Of a stretch of DNA of 64,000 nt, positions 9,841 through 17,672 are shown in pieces. Numbering within the stretch: the stretch's first letter is position 1; every line of letters begins with the position of its first letter. The notes below the pieces were generated by a model. The model saw only the letters and a list, made by a program, of their open reading frames with translations. It did not search any database and was not told the DNA's origin. Source of the stretch: Cellulomonas sp. NTE-D12 (GTDB taxonomy: Bacteria > Actinomycetota > Actinomycetes > Actinomycetales > Cellulomonadaceae); assembly GCF_027923705.1 (NCBI RefSeq), contig NZ_AP026442.1, positions 806,001-870,000 of the forward strand. The letters run 5' to 3'. A program made the position numbers and the translations under genes.

Positions 9841-9925
9841 CCGTTCGCTTTCACCGTCCGGTGCCCGTGGCTGAGCGCCGGACCGTCGGCGCCGCGCCGC
9901 GCCGGACGCGCGCCGCTGCGCCGGC

Positions 9926-10291
9926 TCAGTCGACGGGCGAGACGCGGATGAGGTTCCCGTCGGGGTCGGCCACGACGAAGGTGCGGCCGAACACGTCGTC
10001 GTGCGGCTCCTCCACCACGGCGGCGCCCTTCGCGGTCCACCGGGCGAAGAGCTCGTCGACTGCGGCCGCCGAGCCGGGCACCATCAGGCCGAGCTCCGAC
10101 GTCCGCGGGGTGGCGGGCGTCGCGTTCTCGCTGCGTCCCGTCCACACCGCGAAGAGGACGCCGGGGGCCACGGGGAAGGCCACGTACCGCGGGCTGGTGA
10201 ACACCGGCTCGACGTCGAACAGGTCGCGGTAGAAGGCCGTGGCGGCCGCGGCGTCGCGCACGTAGACGAGGAACAGGTTCGGTGCCGGCAT
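9926..10291 (-). CDS. VOC (glyoxalase/bleomycin-resistance fold) protein
   Basis: 121 residues, a single vicinal-oxygen-chelate unit with two beta-alpha-beta-beta-beta modules: NLFLVYVRDAAAATAFYRDLF at the N-terminus, and EEPHDDVFGRTFVVADPDGNLIRV at the C-terminus. The terminal FVVADPDGNLIRV is the usual VOC signature. Metal ligands of glyoxalase I are not all apparent, so substrate and enzymatic activity are unknown; many such small actinobacterial proteins are annotated only by fold. GAGGAG ribosome site precedes ATG at 10291. Divergent from the DUF302 gene, with about 175 bases between starts. Confidence 0.85.
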   Translation of the reverse strand: MPAPNLFLVYVRDAAAATAFYRDLFDVEPVFTSPRYVAFPVAPGVLFAVWTGRSENATPATPRTSELGLMVPGSAAAVDELFARWTAKGAAVVEEPHDDVFGRTFVVADPDGNLIRVSPVD

Positions 10292-10414
10292 CGGGACTCC
10301 TCGTGAGGGGTTCGGGTCATGCGCCAGCAGACCACCGAGCGACGACATCCGTCTGCCTGAGAAGCGGCACCGCTCTGGGGCCCGGCTCGTCGGAGTAGGG
10401 CTGTCGGCGACAAA

Positions 10415-10430
10415 ATACCCCTGGGGGTAT
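10415..10430. promoter_or_regulatory. CsoR-type operator overlapping -10 of DUF302 gene
   Basis: Perfect palindrome ATACCCC-TG-GGGGTAT, matching the GC-flanked sites bound by CsoR/RcnR/CstR-family repressors. Its right end shares bases with TATACT (10428-10433), an excellent -10 hexamer, so binding would occlude the promoter of the gene at 10467. No CsoR gene is in the window, so the regulator acts in trans. Copper versus persulfide sensing cannot be told from the site. Confidence 0.7.
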
Positions 10431-10466
10431 ACTGGACTCTCGTCCACGTCGCCCAGGAGGACCGCC

Positions 10467-10877
10467 ATGAGCTTCGCCCTCTCCACCACCGTCGACCTCG
10501 ACTTCGACCGCACCGTCGCCGCGCTGCGCGAGGCGCTGGCCGCCCAGGGGTTCGGCATCCTCACCGAGGTGGACCTGTCCGGCACGCTCAAGGCGAAGCT
10601 CGACGTCGACGTGCCGCGGCAGCTGCTGCTGGGTGCGTGCAACCCCTCGTTCGCGCACCGCGCGCTGCAGGTCGAGGAGCACGTCGGCCTGCTGCTGCCG
10701 TGCTCGCTGACCGTGACGGCGGTCGCGGACGGCACGACGCGGGTCGAGGCCATGGAGCCGCAGGCGATGGTCCAGCTCACCGGCAACGCAGCCCTGCAGC
10801 CCGTGGCCGACGAGGTGCGGGACCGGCTCGCCGCGGTGCTCACCGTGCTGCCCACCACAGCAGGCCGCACCGTGTGA
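10467..10877 (+). CDS. DUF302 domain protein
   Basis: 136 residues, essentially one DUF302 domain: FDRTVAALREALAAQGFGILTEVDLSGTLKAKL, PRQLLLGACNPSFAHRALQVEEHVGLLLPC and the trailing VEAMEPQAMV. The cysteine in GACNP and another in LPCSL are the only cysteines, and both are conserved positions in the family as I recall it. DUF302 genes are commonly found with copper- or sulfur-responsive regulons, which fits the CsoR-type palindrome at 10415-10430 and the TATACT -10 element. CAGGAG ribosome site before ATG at 10467. Biochemical role unknown; a metal or reactive-sulfur stress function is an inference. Confidence 0.88.
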   Translation: MSFALSTTVDLDFDRTVAALREALAAQGFGILTEVDLSGTLKAKLDVDVPRQLLLGACNPSFAHRALQVEEHVGLLLPCSLTVTAVADGTTRVEAMEPQAMVQLTGNAALQPVADEVRDRLAAVLTVLPTTAGRTV

Positions 10878-11014
10878 CGCCGCGCCGGCGGGGCCGCGCC
10901 GACCGCGGCTCTCGCCCAGCAGTTCCCCAGGGTGCCGGGGTACCCTAGGAAGATTCGGGACCTTAGGCCCAACATTCTGTGGGGGTTGCCTCCCGTCGAT
11001 CCGGAGGGGACTCC

Positions 11015-12112
11015 ATGGACACCCAGATCATCGCGACCGCCGCACCGCCCGCGACCACCAACCGCGAACGGCAGCTGAGCGAGTTCACCGCGCTGGCCAA
11101 GTCCGTCCAGGAGTCCGGCCTGATGCGCCGTCGCCTGGGCTGGTACTGGACGCAGTTCGCGGTGCTGACCTTCGCGCTGCTCGGCACCGTCGCGGCGTTC
11201 GTGCTGATCGGCCACTCGTGGTGGCAGCTGGCGATCGCGGCCGCGCTGGCGGTGCTGCTCGGGCAGGTGATGTTCCTCGGCCACGACGCCGCACACCGGC
11301 AGATCTTCGCCTCGGGCAAGTGGAACGACTGGGGCAGCCTGGTCATCGCCAACCTCTACGCCGGCATGAGCTACGGCTGGTGGCAGCACAAGCACTCGCG
11401 GCACCACGCGAAGCCGAACCAGGTCGGCGCCGACCCGGACATCGAGATGGACGTGCTCGCCTTCCACAACGAGGACGGCCCGCGCCCCGTCCGCACCGGG
11501 CTGCGCCGCTGGTTCCGCGAGCACCAGGGGTGGTTCTTCTTCCCGCTGCTGCTCCTGGAAGGCCTCAACCTGCACCTGTCCGGCGTCAAGACGATCTTCG
11601 GCCGCGCGCCCGTGAAGCGGCGGCCGGTGGAGATCGCCTTCATCACGGCGCGGCTCGGCGGGTACCTCGGGCTCGTCTTCTGGTTGCTGCCGTTCGGGAT
11701 GGCGGTCGCCTTCCTGGCCGTACAGCTGGGGCTCTTCGGCCTGTACATGGGCATGGTGTTCGCGCCCAACCACAAGGGCATGCCGATCGTGCCGCGCGAC
11801 GCGAGGATCGACTTCCTGCGCCGCCAGGTGCTGATGAGCCGCAACATCCGCGGCGGTCGCATCACCGACATCGCGATGGGTGGGCTGAACTACCAGATCG
11901 AGCACCACCTGTTCCCGAGCATGCCGCGGCCGCACCTGCGCAAGGTGCAGCCGCTGGTGCGGGAGTTCTGCCGGTCGCACGGCATCCACTACACGGAGAC
12001 GAGCGCCGTCCGCTCCTACCGGACCGTGGTGCAGTACCTCAACCGGGTGGGCCTGGGAGCGCGCGACCCGTTCGAGTGCCCCATGACGGCCCAGTTCCGG
12101 GTGGCCCGCTGA
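11015..12112 (+). CDS. Membrane fatty-acid (acyl-CoA/acyl-lipid) desaturase
   Basis: 365-residue integral membrane di-iron desaturase. The three histidine boxes are intact: HDAAH near residue 90, HKHSRHH near 126 and QIEHHLF near 295; a glutamine as first residue of the third box is the front-end/DesA3-like form. Hydrophobic pairs flank the boxes. Catalyses O2-dependent insertion of a cis double bond into an acyl chain with electrons from a ferredoxin/flavodoxin reductase not encoded nearby. GGAGGGG precedes ATG at 11015. Probably monocistronic; in related bacteria such genes are cold- or membrane-fluidity-responsive, but nothing here proves that. Confidence 0.92.
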   Translation: MDTQIIATAAPPATTNRERQLSEFTALAKSVQESGLMRRRLGWYWTQFAVLTFALLGTVAAFVLIGHSWWQLAIAAALAVLLGQVMFLGHDAAHRQIFASGKWNDWGSLVIANLYAGMSYGWWQHKHSRHHAKPNQVGADPDIEMDVLAFHNEDGPRPVRTGLRRWFREHQGWFFFPLLLLEGLNLHLSGVKTIFGRAPVKRRPVEIAFITARLGGYLGLVFWLLPFGMAVAFLAVQLGLFGLYMGMVFAPNHKGMPIVPRDARIDFLRRQVLMSRNIRGGRITDIAMGGLNYQIEHHLFPSMPRPHLRKVQPLVREFCRSHGIHYTETSAVRSYRTVVQYLNRVGLGARDPFECPMTAQFRVAR

Positions 12113-12124
12113 CGCAGCGGTAGT

Positions 12125-12178
12125 CGACGGGCGGTCGCCCGGCTCGGCGTTCGGGTGAATCGCGCAGATCGCCCGTCG
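12125..12178 (+). terminator. Possible hairpin after desaturase gene
   Basis: Nine-base inverted arms CGACGGGCG (12125-12133) and CGCCCGTCG (12170-12178) separated by a long 36-base loop, 13 bases after the stop. Loop length makes it a weak terminator call. Confidence 0.35.
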
Positions 12179-12273
12179 TTCGGGTCACTGAGCGGCTGCG
12201 TCGATGCCACGCTCTGCGCGTCAGCCGTGGGCGCACGGGCCCTTGCGGCGACGACCGTTCGCAGGGGGACCGC

Positions 12274-12903
12274 ATGATCATCTGGGGCTGGCGCGCCTTC
12301 AAGGCGCTGATCGCGACCGGCGTCTTCTACTGCCCACGGTGCCTGGGGGACCGGACGTACCGGCACCTCGCCGCTCGTCGGTGGTTCACGCTGTTCTTCA
12401 TCCCCGTCGTCCCGCTGGAGCGGCTGGGCACCTTCGTCCAGTGCGACGCGTGCCACGGCACGTTCACGGAGGTGGCCCTGGAGGCGCCGACCGTCGCCGT
12501 GTTCGAGCACACGCTGGGTCTGGCGGCGCGGGCCTCGGTGGCGCACCTGGTGTCCCGGCTGAGCCCGACCCCGCAGGTGGTCGCCCTCGCCTGCGCGGCC
12601 CTGCGCGACCGTCCCGGCGTGGCGCAGCCGTACGACGAGCACCGGCTGCGGGCCGACGTCAACGCCTTCGCCGACCGGCGGACGGCGCTGACCTACGTGG
12701 CACCGCTCGCGGCCACCATGTCGATCGACGGCCGCGAGGACTTCGTCCGGCGGCTGGTGCTGCTCGGCGCCCGCCTGTCGCCCACCGACCGGCTGCGCGA
12801 GCCGGTGTCCGCGATCGCCGCGGAGCTGCAGCTGAGCCCCGCCCATGTCGCGGGGATCCGCGAGCAGGTCGAGGCCGGGATGCCGACCGGGGGGCTGGCG
12901 TGA
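12274..12903 (+). CDS. Zinc-ribbon protein with TerB-like tail
   Basis: 209 residues. N-terminal WGWRAFKALIATGVFYCPRCLGD, with a second cysteine pair CDACHGTF about 35 residues later, forms a zinc ribbon of the kind seen in actinobacterial zinc-ribbon_15 proteins; RRWFTLFFIPVVPLERLG between them is the hallmark hydrophobic segment. The C-terminal 70 residues (MSIDGREDFVRRLVLLGARLSPTDRL..., AELQLSPAHV) look like a TerB-type helical domain. AGGGGGA ribosome site before ATG at 12274. Overlaps the next GTG by four bases, so the two proteins are probably made together. Function unknown. Confidence 0.78.
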   Translation: MIIWGWRAFKALIATGVFYCPRCLGDRTYRHLAARRWFTLFFIPVVPLERLGTFVQCDACHGTFTEVALEAPTVAVFEHTLGLAARASVAHLVSRLSPTPQVVALACAALRDRPGVAQPYDEHRLRADVNAFADRRTALTYVAPLAATMSIDGREDFVRRLVLLGARLSPTDRLREPVSAIAAELQLSPAHVAGIREQVEAGMPTGGLA

Positions 12904-13355
12904 TCACGGCGGCTCCGCCCGGCGGTGCGGACACCGTCTTCAACGCTCCGCCCGGGTGGCTGACGCCCGCCGGCTTCGACCCGCGACGGGGCCACCTGCC
13001 GGACCCGACCTGGCCGGCGGCCCCCGCCGGGTGGCAGTTCTGGGTCGCCCGACCGCAGCCGCGCGGGCTGGTGCCCGCCCTGAAGCGCGGGTGGTGGGGC
13101 CCCGCGGTGGGTGGTGCGGTGGTGGTGCTCCTCGTCCTGGTGGCACTGCTCCACGGTCCGTCCTCACCGACCGACGGGGTCGGGTCGTGCTGGACCGAGG
13201 GGAGCGGCGGCAGGCTGACCTCCGTCGACTGCTCCTCCAGCCGCGCGATGTACCGCGTGTCCTCGGTGGTCGCGCGGCCCGAGCTCTGCTCGAAGCCCTC
13301 GCCCGGCTACCTCGACGGTGCCACCGGGTTCGAGTGCCTCACTGCCATGTCCTGA
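12900..13355 (+). CDS. Single-pass membrane protein, Cys-containing outer domain
   Basis: 151 residues starting at GTG 12900, which overlaps the stop of the zinc-ribbon gene (GTGA). N-terminal 60 residues are Pro/Trp-rich (FNAPPGWLTPAGFDP, PDPTWPAAPAGWQFW), a short motif common before the membrane segment of actinobacterial membrane proteins. One transmembrane segment near residues 67-85, then a 65-residue extracytoplasmic tail with four cysteines (GSCWTEG, VDCSSS, PELCSKP, FECLTAMS) that could form two disulfides. Same layout as septum-formation-domain type proteins, but I cannot assign a family. Works presumably with its coupled zinc-ribbon neighbour. Confidence 0.7.
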   Translation: MITAAPPGGADTVFNAPPGWLTPAGFDPRRGHLPDPTWPAAPAGWQFWVARPQPRGLVPALKRGWWGPAVGGAVVVLLVLVALLHGPSSPTDGVGSCWTEGSGGRLTSVDCSSSRAMYRVSSVVARPELCSKPSPGYLDGATGFECLTAMS

Positions 13356-13363
13356 GCCCCGGG

Positions 13364-13732
13364 TCAGCGGAGGGTGAGCCAGAGGCCGAGGCCCGCGGCG
13401 GCGAGCCCGAGCAGAGCCATGCCGACGGCGTGCAGCACCGCCTCGACCGCCGGGCGTGACCCCGTGGCCAGCCGGACCGCCTCGACGCTGGCCGTGCTGA
13501 ACGTGGTGTAGCCGCCCAGGAAGCCGGTGCCGAGCACCACCTTCTCGTCCGACAGGCCGGGGTACCGCATCGCGAGGCCCGTCAGCGCGCCGAGCAGCAG
13601 CGCGCCCGACACGTTGATCACCACGGTGCCGAGCGGGAAGGGCAGGCGGTTGTGGCGGCCCACGACGCCGTCGACGACGAAGCGGGTCGCGGCACCCAGA
13701 CCGCCCGCCAGCGCCAGCAGCACGGGGATCAT
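13364..13732 (-). CDS. crcB: Fluoride channel Fluc, second subunit
   Basis: 122 residues, four transmembrane segments, CrcB/Fluc family. Diagnostic NVSGALLLG (N of the pore) and GFLGGYTTFSTASVEAV with the GGxTTFST sodium/phenylalanine-box motif are intact. Exports fluoride passively as an antiparallel dimer. Its ATG overlaps the stop of the upstream crcB copy (13729-14163) by four bases, so the pair likely forms the heterodimeric Fluc seen in many Gram-positive bacteria. No fluoride (crcB) riboswitch is seen upstream of the operon. Confidence 0.93.
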   Translation of the reverse strand: MIPVLLALAGGLGAATRFVVDGVVGRHNRLPFPLGTVVINVSGALLLGALTGLAMRYPGLSDEKVVLGTGFLGGYTTFSTASVEAVRLATGSRPAVEAVLHAVGMALLGLAAAGLGLWLTLR

Positions 13733-14163
13733 GCCGGCCTCCGCACCAGCGCCCGCGCGGCGAGGATGCCGACCAGAGCCGCGAGCACCCCGGCGGCGAC
13801 GCTGCCCGCGACGTACGCCGTCGCCAGCCCGACGCGGCCGGCCCGGATCAGCAGGTCCGACTCGACCATGAAGGTGCTGTAGGTGGTGTACCCGCCCATC
13901 ACCCCGGTGCCGATGCCGAGCCGCAGGGCCCGACGCCAGCCGTGGTCCGGACCGCTGCGGGCCAGCGACTCGAGCAGCAGGCCGAGCAGCAGGGAGCCGG
14001 TGACGTTGATCCAGAACGTCGTCCAGGGGAACGTCCCGGTGGCGACGGGGTGCAGGCGGCCCAGTTCCCAGCGCGCGGTGGTGCCGACCGCTCCGCCCAG
14101 CACCACCAGTCCCAGCAGACCGGGCCGGCGGTACGCCGGCCGCAGGTGCGCGGGCGGCGTCAC
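13729..14163 (-). CDS. crcB: Fluoride channel Fluc, first subunit
   Basis: 144 residues with a longer N-terminus than its partner. Shows the CrcB pattern WINVTGSLLLG and GVMGGYTTYSTFMVES, where TTYST replaces TTFST, plus four hydrophobic segments. Start GTG at 14163 overlaps the stop codon of the upstream universal stress protein gene (GTGA), and its own stop overlaps the start of the second channel gene. The three-gene unit is therefore translationally coupled. Paired unequal CrcB copies suggest an obligate heterodimer, an inference from family knowledge. Confidence 0.92.
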   Translation of the reverse strand: MTPPAHLRPAYRRPGLLGLVVLGGAVGTTARWELGRLHPVATGTFPWTTFWINVTGSLLLGLLLESLARSGPDHGWRRALRLGIGTGVMGGYTTYSTFMVESDLLIRAGRVGLATAYVAGSVAAGVLAALVGILAARALVRRPA

Positions 14164-14702
14164 CTCCACAACGGCGTCTTCCAGTCGACGACGCCCAGCG
14201 GGACGACGAGCACGGGCCGGTGCTGGTGGTGGGACAGCTGCACGGCGACCGAGCCCTCGAGGAACTCCCGCACCCGCGCGCCGCGACCGGGGGCGCGCGT
14301 GCCGACCACGATCGCGGCGGCGTCCACCGCGCGAGCCAGGTGGGTCAGGGAACGGTCGGGCCGCCCGGCCAGGTACCGGAACTCCCACGGCACGCCGGTG
14401 CCGTCCATCACGCGGGTCAACGTCTCGACGATCTGGATCCGCCGGTCCTCCCAGCGGTCGTCGACGGTGTCCGGGTCCACCTCGCCGTGCCGCACGGTGC
14501 CGTCCGGGAACTCCTCGAGGACGAACCGGGTGGTGTCGACGTAGGCGAAGTACAGAGGCGGGTTGCCGGCCGCCTGCGACCAGGAGATGGCGGTCAGCGC
14601 CACCAGCTCCGGCTGGCCGGGCACGATCGCGACCACGATCGGGTGGCCGGCGAACGGCGTCATCCTCGACGGGCTCGGCTGCGGGACCTCGTGCGCGTTC
14701 AT
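14160..14702 (-). CDS. Universal stress protein-like gene ahead of fluoride channels
   Basis: 180 residues from ATG 14702. Rossmann-like USP fold: PIVVAIVPGQPELVALTAISW at the N-terminus (usual xVVAVDGS start, lightly altered), central acidic stretch, and C-terminal AAAIVVGTRAPGRGARVREFLEGSVAVQLSHHQHRPVLVVP, where the ATP-binding glycine pattern is present in degenerate form. Overlaps the downstream crcB by four bases. Start uncertain: ATG at 14762 or 14663 are in frame and none has a strong ribosome site. Association with fluoride channels in one operon is unusual but known for actinobacteria; the role may be stress sensing. Confidence 0.75.
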   Translation of the reverse strand: MNAHEVPQPSPSRMTPFAGHPIVVAIVPGQPELVALTAISWSQAAGNPPLYFAYVDTTRFVLEEFPDGTVRHGEVDPDTVDDRWEDRRIQIVETLTRVMDGTGVPWEFRYLAGRPDRSLTHLARAVDAAAIVVGTRAPGRGARVREFLEGSVAVQLSHHQHRPVLVVPLGVVDWKTPLWR

Positions 14703-14865
14703 CGGCACCAGCCTGGCACTGCGCCGGGTCGGGGGCGACACTCGTCTGACCGGCGTCTTCATCGAATCTTCGCAATCGCGACCGGGCGGCCTTCGCGCAC
14801 GGGGCGGACGCTGGACGTGGAGGACGGCCGACGAGCGCCGTCCGCGAGCACGACGGAGACCGAAG

Positions 14866-15195
14866 ATGATGTGGTACGGAGGCGGCATGCACGCCGGGCT
14901 GTGGGTGGCGATGGGCCTGTTCTGGCTGCTGCTGATCGCGGCGATCATCTGGTTGGTGGTGCAGCTGGCGACGTCCGGCCGCCGCGGCGCGCCACCCGTG
15001 CACCGTCCGTGGGGGCCCGGTCCGTGGGGTCGCGCGCCGTACGGGCAGGCGCCGGGAGCGCAGGGGCCGTGGACGCAGGGGTCGGAGTCGCCGTTCGAGG
15101 TGCTCGACCGGCGCCTGGCCACCGGTGAGATCGACGTGGACACGTACCGGCAGCTGCGCGCGGCGCTGCTCGAGTCGCGGGGCGGCCAGCCATGA
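14866..15195 (+). CDS. SHOCT-domain small membrane protein
   Basis: 109 residues. Starts MMWYGGGMHAG followed by one transmembrane helix (about 10-34), a Gly/Pro-rich linker, and a C-terminal SHOCT motif SPFEVLDRRLATGEIDVDTYRQLRAALLES. SHOCT is a short helical oligomerisation motif found at the ends of many actinobacterial membrane proteins; function unknown. Ribosome site GGAG six to ten bases before ATG 14866. Overlaps the next gene by four bases. Divergent from the universal stress protein gene. Confidence 0.85.
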   Translation: MMWYGGGMHAGLWVAMGLFWLLLIAAIIWLVVQLATSGRRGAPPVHRPWGPGPWGRAPYGQAPGAQGPWTQGSESPFEVLDRRLATGEIDVDTYRQLRAALLESRGGQP

Positions 15196-15755
15196 GCACC
15201 GTTCCTCCCACCGAGCCGGTGCCGACCACACCGGAGCCGGGCACGGCCCGGCCGGCTGCGGCGGGGCCGGCCGGAGCCGGCCCGTCGGCCGTTGGTTCGA
15301 CGCCGACCGGTGCAGCGCCCGCGGCGGCGGGTTCCGCTCCGGCCCCGGCTGCGGCCGGAACCGGCCCCGGGTTCGGCCCGGCACGCCGGCGCGGTCCGCT
15401 GATCGCGGCCCTGGTCGTCGCCGTCGTCCTGCTGATCGGCTCGGTCGGCGCGACCGTGGCCTGGGCGGGCTTCAGCGCCGTGAGCGACCGGGGTGTGCTG
15501 CGCCCGTGGGACGGGATGCCCGGCATGCACCGTGGCTGGGACCGGGACGGGCAGCCGTACCAGGGCGTGCAGCCCGGTCAGCGCAACGGGCAGGGCGGTG
15601 GCTGGCGGGGAACCGGGCCGGGCGTCGGGCCCGGGTACGGTCCGGGGTCAGGTCGGGGGTCCGGTCCGGGCTTCGGTCCGGGCTTCGGTCCGGGCATGCA
15701 CCGCGGCTACGGCCCGGCGCCCGTGCCCAGCCCGTCGGCGTCGCCGTCCAGCTGA
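15192..15755 (+). CDS. Single-pass membrane protein with Gly-rich tail
   Basis: 187 residues, ATG overlapping the preceding stop (ATGA). First 65 residues are Pro/Ala/Thr/Gly-rich and disordered; one transmembrane helix near 68-93 (LIAALVVAVVLLIGSVGATVAWAGF); the rest is a Gly/Pro/Arg-rich repeat tail with GPGFGPGFGPGMHRGYGP, encoded by short GC-rich tandem repeats (about 15640-15705). No catalytic motif. Convergent with the sensor kinase gene. Pairing with the SHOCT protein suggests an envelope complex; beyond that unknown. Confidence 0.75.
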   Translation: MSTVPPTEPVPTTPEPGTARPAAAGPAGAGPSAVGSTPTGAAPAAAGSAPAPAAAGTGPGFGPARRRGPLIAALVVAVVLLIGSVGATVAWAGFSAVSDRGVLRPWDGMPGMHRGWDRDGQPYQGVQPGQRNGQGGGWRGTGPGVGPGYGPGSGRGSGPGFGPGFGPGMHRGYGPAPVPSPSASPSS

Positions 15756-15779
15756 ACCGAGGGCCTTCGGCGCGCGCCG

Positions 15780-16874
15780 TCAGCGCGCCAGCGGCAGTCG
15801 CAGCGTGAAGGTGGATCCCTGGCCGGGTCCGGGTGAGGACGCGACCAGGGATCCACCGTGCGCGTGCGCGATGCCGCGGGCGATGGTGAGCCCGATGCCG
15901 GTGCCCGCCCGAGCGACACCGGGTCCCGCCGGACCTGGTGCCCGGTAGAACCGCTCGAACACCCGCTCGAGGTCGCCCTCGGCCAGCCCGACGCCGGTGT
16001 CGCTCACCTCGATCACCGCCTCGTGGCCCTCCGGTCGTGCGAGCACCCGTACCTGCCCGCCGGGAGGGGTGGCGGCCAGGGCGTTGCCGACCAGGTTGGT
16101 CACCACCTGGGCGATCCGGTCGCCGTCGCCGTCCACCAGCAGCGCCCAGCCGGCCGACTCGGTCTTCAGGTCCAGGCCGGCGTCGTGCAGCTGCGGCCGC
16201 AGCCGCTCGGCGGCCCCGATGGCGACGGCGGCGACGTCGACGCGGGTGACGCGCAGGCCGAGGCGGCCCTCCTCGGCCCGGGACAGCGCTCCGAGGTCCT
16301 CAGAGAGGCGCCGCAGCCGGCGCAGCTCGCCGGACAGCTCGGCGAACAGCTCCGGCTCGGGGGTGAACACCCCGTCCTGCAGCCCCTCGACGTAGCCGTC
16401 GAGCACGGTCAGCGGCGTGCGCATCTCGTGGGCGACCTCGCCCAGCAGGCGCATCCGGCGGCCCTCCGTCTCGGCCAGCCGTGCCGCCAGGGCGTTGACG
16501 TCGTTGGCCACCCGGGCCAGCTCCGCCTCGCGGGGCGGGGGCACCGGCTCGTCGTACCGACCGGCGGCGATGCGGTGCGCCGCCGCTGACAGGTCGTCCA
16601 GCGGACGCAGCAGCCGCCATGACGACCACGCACCCGCGGCGATCGCCACCGCGAGCGCCACGACGACACCGATGGCCAGGCCGTGGTTCGACGCCCCGAC
16701 CGCGAAGTCCCGCGAGACGTGCGGGTCCCACGGCGGCATGCGGCCCGCCATCATGCCGACGCGGGCGTCGTACAGGTGCGGCGTCAGCACGCGGGTGACC
16801 AGGTACGCCGTCACGGCTCCGGTGAGCGCGACGAGCGTGTGGCTCAGCAGCAGGCGGGTGGACAGGCGCCTCAT
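15780..16874 (-). CDS. Sensor histidine kinase (HAMP, HisKA, HATPase)
   Basis: 364 residues. Two transmembrane helices (about 8-28 and 64-85) bracket a short 35-residue outer loop with MMAGRMPPWDPHVS; HAMP domain about 86-138; HisKA with phosphoacceptor His149 in GEVAHEMRTPLTVLDGY; HATPase with N-box NLVGNALAAT, G1 DTGVGL, F-box ERFYR and G2 GTGIGLTIA. The outer loop is too small for a classical ligand domain, so sensing is probably intramembrane or envelope-related. Start overlaps the stop of the response regulator (ATGA); the two form one two-component operon. Confidence 0.92.
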   Translation of the reverse strand: MRRLSTRLLLSHTLVALTGAVTAYLVTRVLTPHLYDARVGMMAGRMPPWDPHVSRDFAVGASNHGLAIGVVVALAVAIAAGAWSSWRLLRPLDDLSAAAHRIAAGRYDEPVPPPREAELARVANDVNALAARLAETEGRRMRLLGEVAHEMRTPLTVLDGYVEGLQDGVFTPEPELFAELSGELRRLRRLSEDLGALSRAEEGRLGLRVTRVDVAAVAIGAAERLRPQLHDAGLDLKTESAGWALLVDGDGDRIAQVVTNLVGNALAATPPGGQVRVLARPEGHEAVIEVSDTGVGLAEGDLERVFERFYRAPGPAGPGVARAGTGIGLTIARGIAHAHGGSLVASSPGPGQGSTFTLRLPLAR

Positions 16875-17560
16875 GACGGCCTCCCGACGAACTTGTACCC
16901 GACGCCCCGCACCGTCGCGATGAACCGTGGCGCGCTGACGTCGTCGGCCAGCAGCCGCCGCAGGCTGCGCACGTGCACGTCGACCACCCTCTCGTCCCCG
17001 TAGAAGTCGTCACCCCACACCCGTTCGAGCAGCTGCCGACGGGAGAAGACGCGGCCGGGGGAGCGTGCCAGCGCCCCGAGCAGGTCGAACTCGAGGGCCG
17101 ACGGTGTCACCGGACGGTCGTCCACCGTCACCTCGCGGGCCGCGAGGTCCACGGTCAGCCGGTCGAAGCGCAGGCGCTCCGCGTCCGGCTCGTCGTCCCG
17201 CGCCCGTCGCAGGACGGCCTTGACGCGGGCCACCACCTCGCGGGGGCTGAACGGCTTGGTGACGTAGTCGTCGGCGCCGACGGCCAGGCCGACCAGCGTG
17301 TCCGCCTCCTCGGCACGGGCTGTCACCAGCACCACGCCGACGCCCGAGGTGGCACGGATGCGCCGCAGCACCTCGAGGCCGTCGACATCGGGCAGCATCA
17401 CGTCCAGCAGCACCACGTCGGGCCGGTCCCGGCGCAGCTCGGCCAGCGCGTCGGTCCCCGTCCCGGCCTCGACCACGGCGAACCCGTCGGCCTCGAGGTA
17501 GGCGCGCAGCACCCGGCGGATGCCCGCCTCGTCGTCCACCACCAGCACACGCCTGGCCAC
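16871..17560 (-). CDS. OmpR/PhoB-type response regulator
   Basis: 229 residues. Receiver domain 3-118 with the acidic pair DD near residue 9, phosphoacceptor Asp53 in LLDVMLPDVDG, Thr/Lys switch residues (VLVTAR, VTKPFSPRE). Winged-helix DNA-binding domain 132-226 with LTPxEF-like VTPSALEFDLLGALARSPGRVFSRRQLLERVWG and the terminal RVVDVHVRSLRRLL...VRGVGYKF. Start chosen as GTG 17560 with GGAGGA four bases upstream; longer upstream reading has no family similarity. First gene of the regulator-kinase pair. Targets unknown, the adjoining SHOCT/Gly-rich genes being candidates. Confidence 0.93.
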   Translation of the reverse strand: MARRVLVVDDEAGIRRVLRAYLEADGFAVVEAGTGTDALAELRRDRPDVVLLDVMLPDVDGLEVLRRIRATSGVGVVLVTARAEEADTLVGLAVGADDYVTKPFSPREVVARVKAVLRRARDDEPDAERLRFDRLTVDLAAREVTVDDRPVTPSALEFDLLGALARSPGRVFSRRQLLERVWGDDFYGDERVVDVHVRSLRRLLADDVSAPRFIATVRGVGYKFVGRPS

Positions 17561-17672
17561 GTCATCCTCCGGACGGCGCCGGCCGCCGGATGCGGAGGGG
17601 TGCCGTGCTGCCGAGCATGCCGGGCGCGGCCCCGGCTGACCAGGAAGCCCCGCTGTGAGCCGGGCGTCGACG

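Noticed and set aside
10920..11014. Palindromic bases GGGGTACCC as an operator of the desaturase gene
   Set aside because: Short and GC-rich; no clear half-site pair or promoter spacing, so not reported as a site.
13364..14163. Frameshifted duplicate of crcB
   Set aside because: Both copies are full length with intact pore motifs and differ in sequence, so they are a normal pair.
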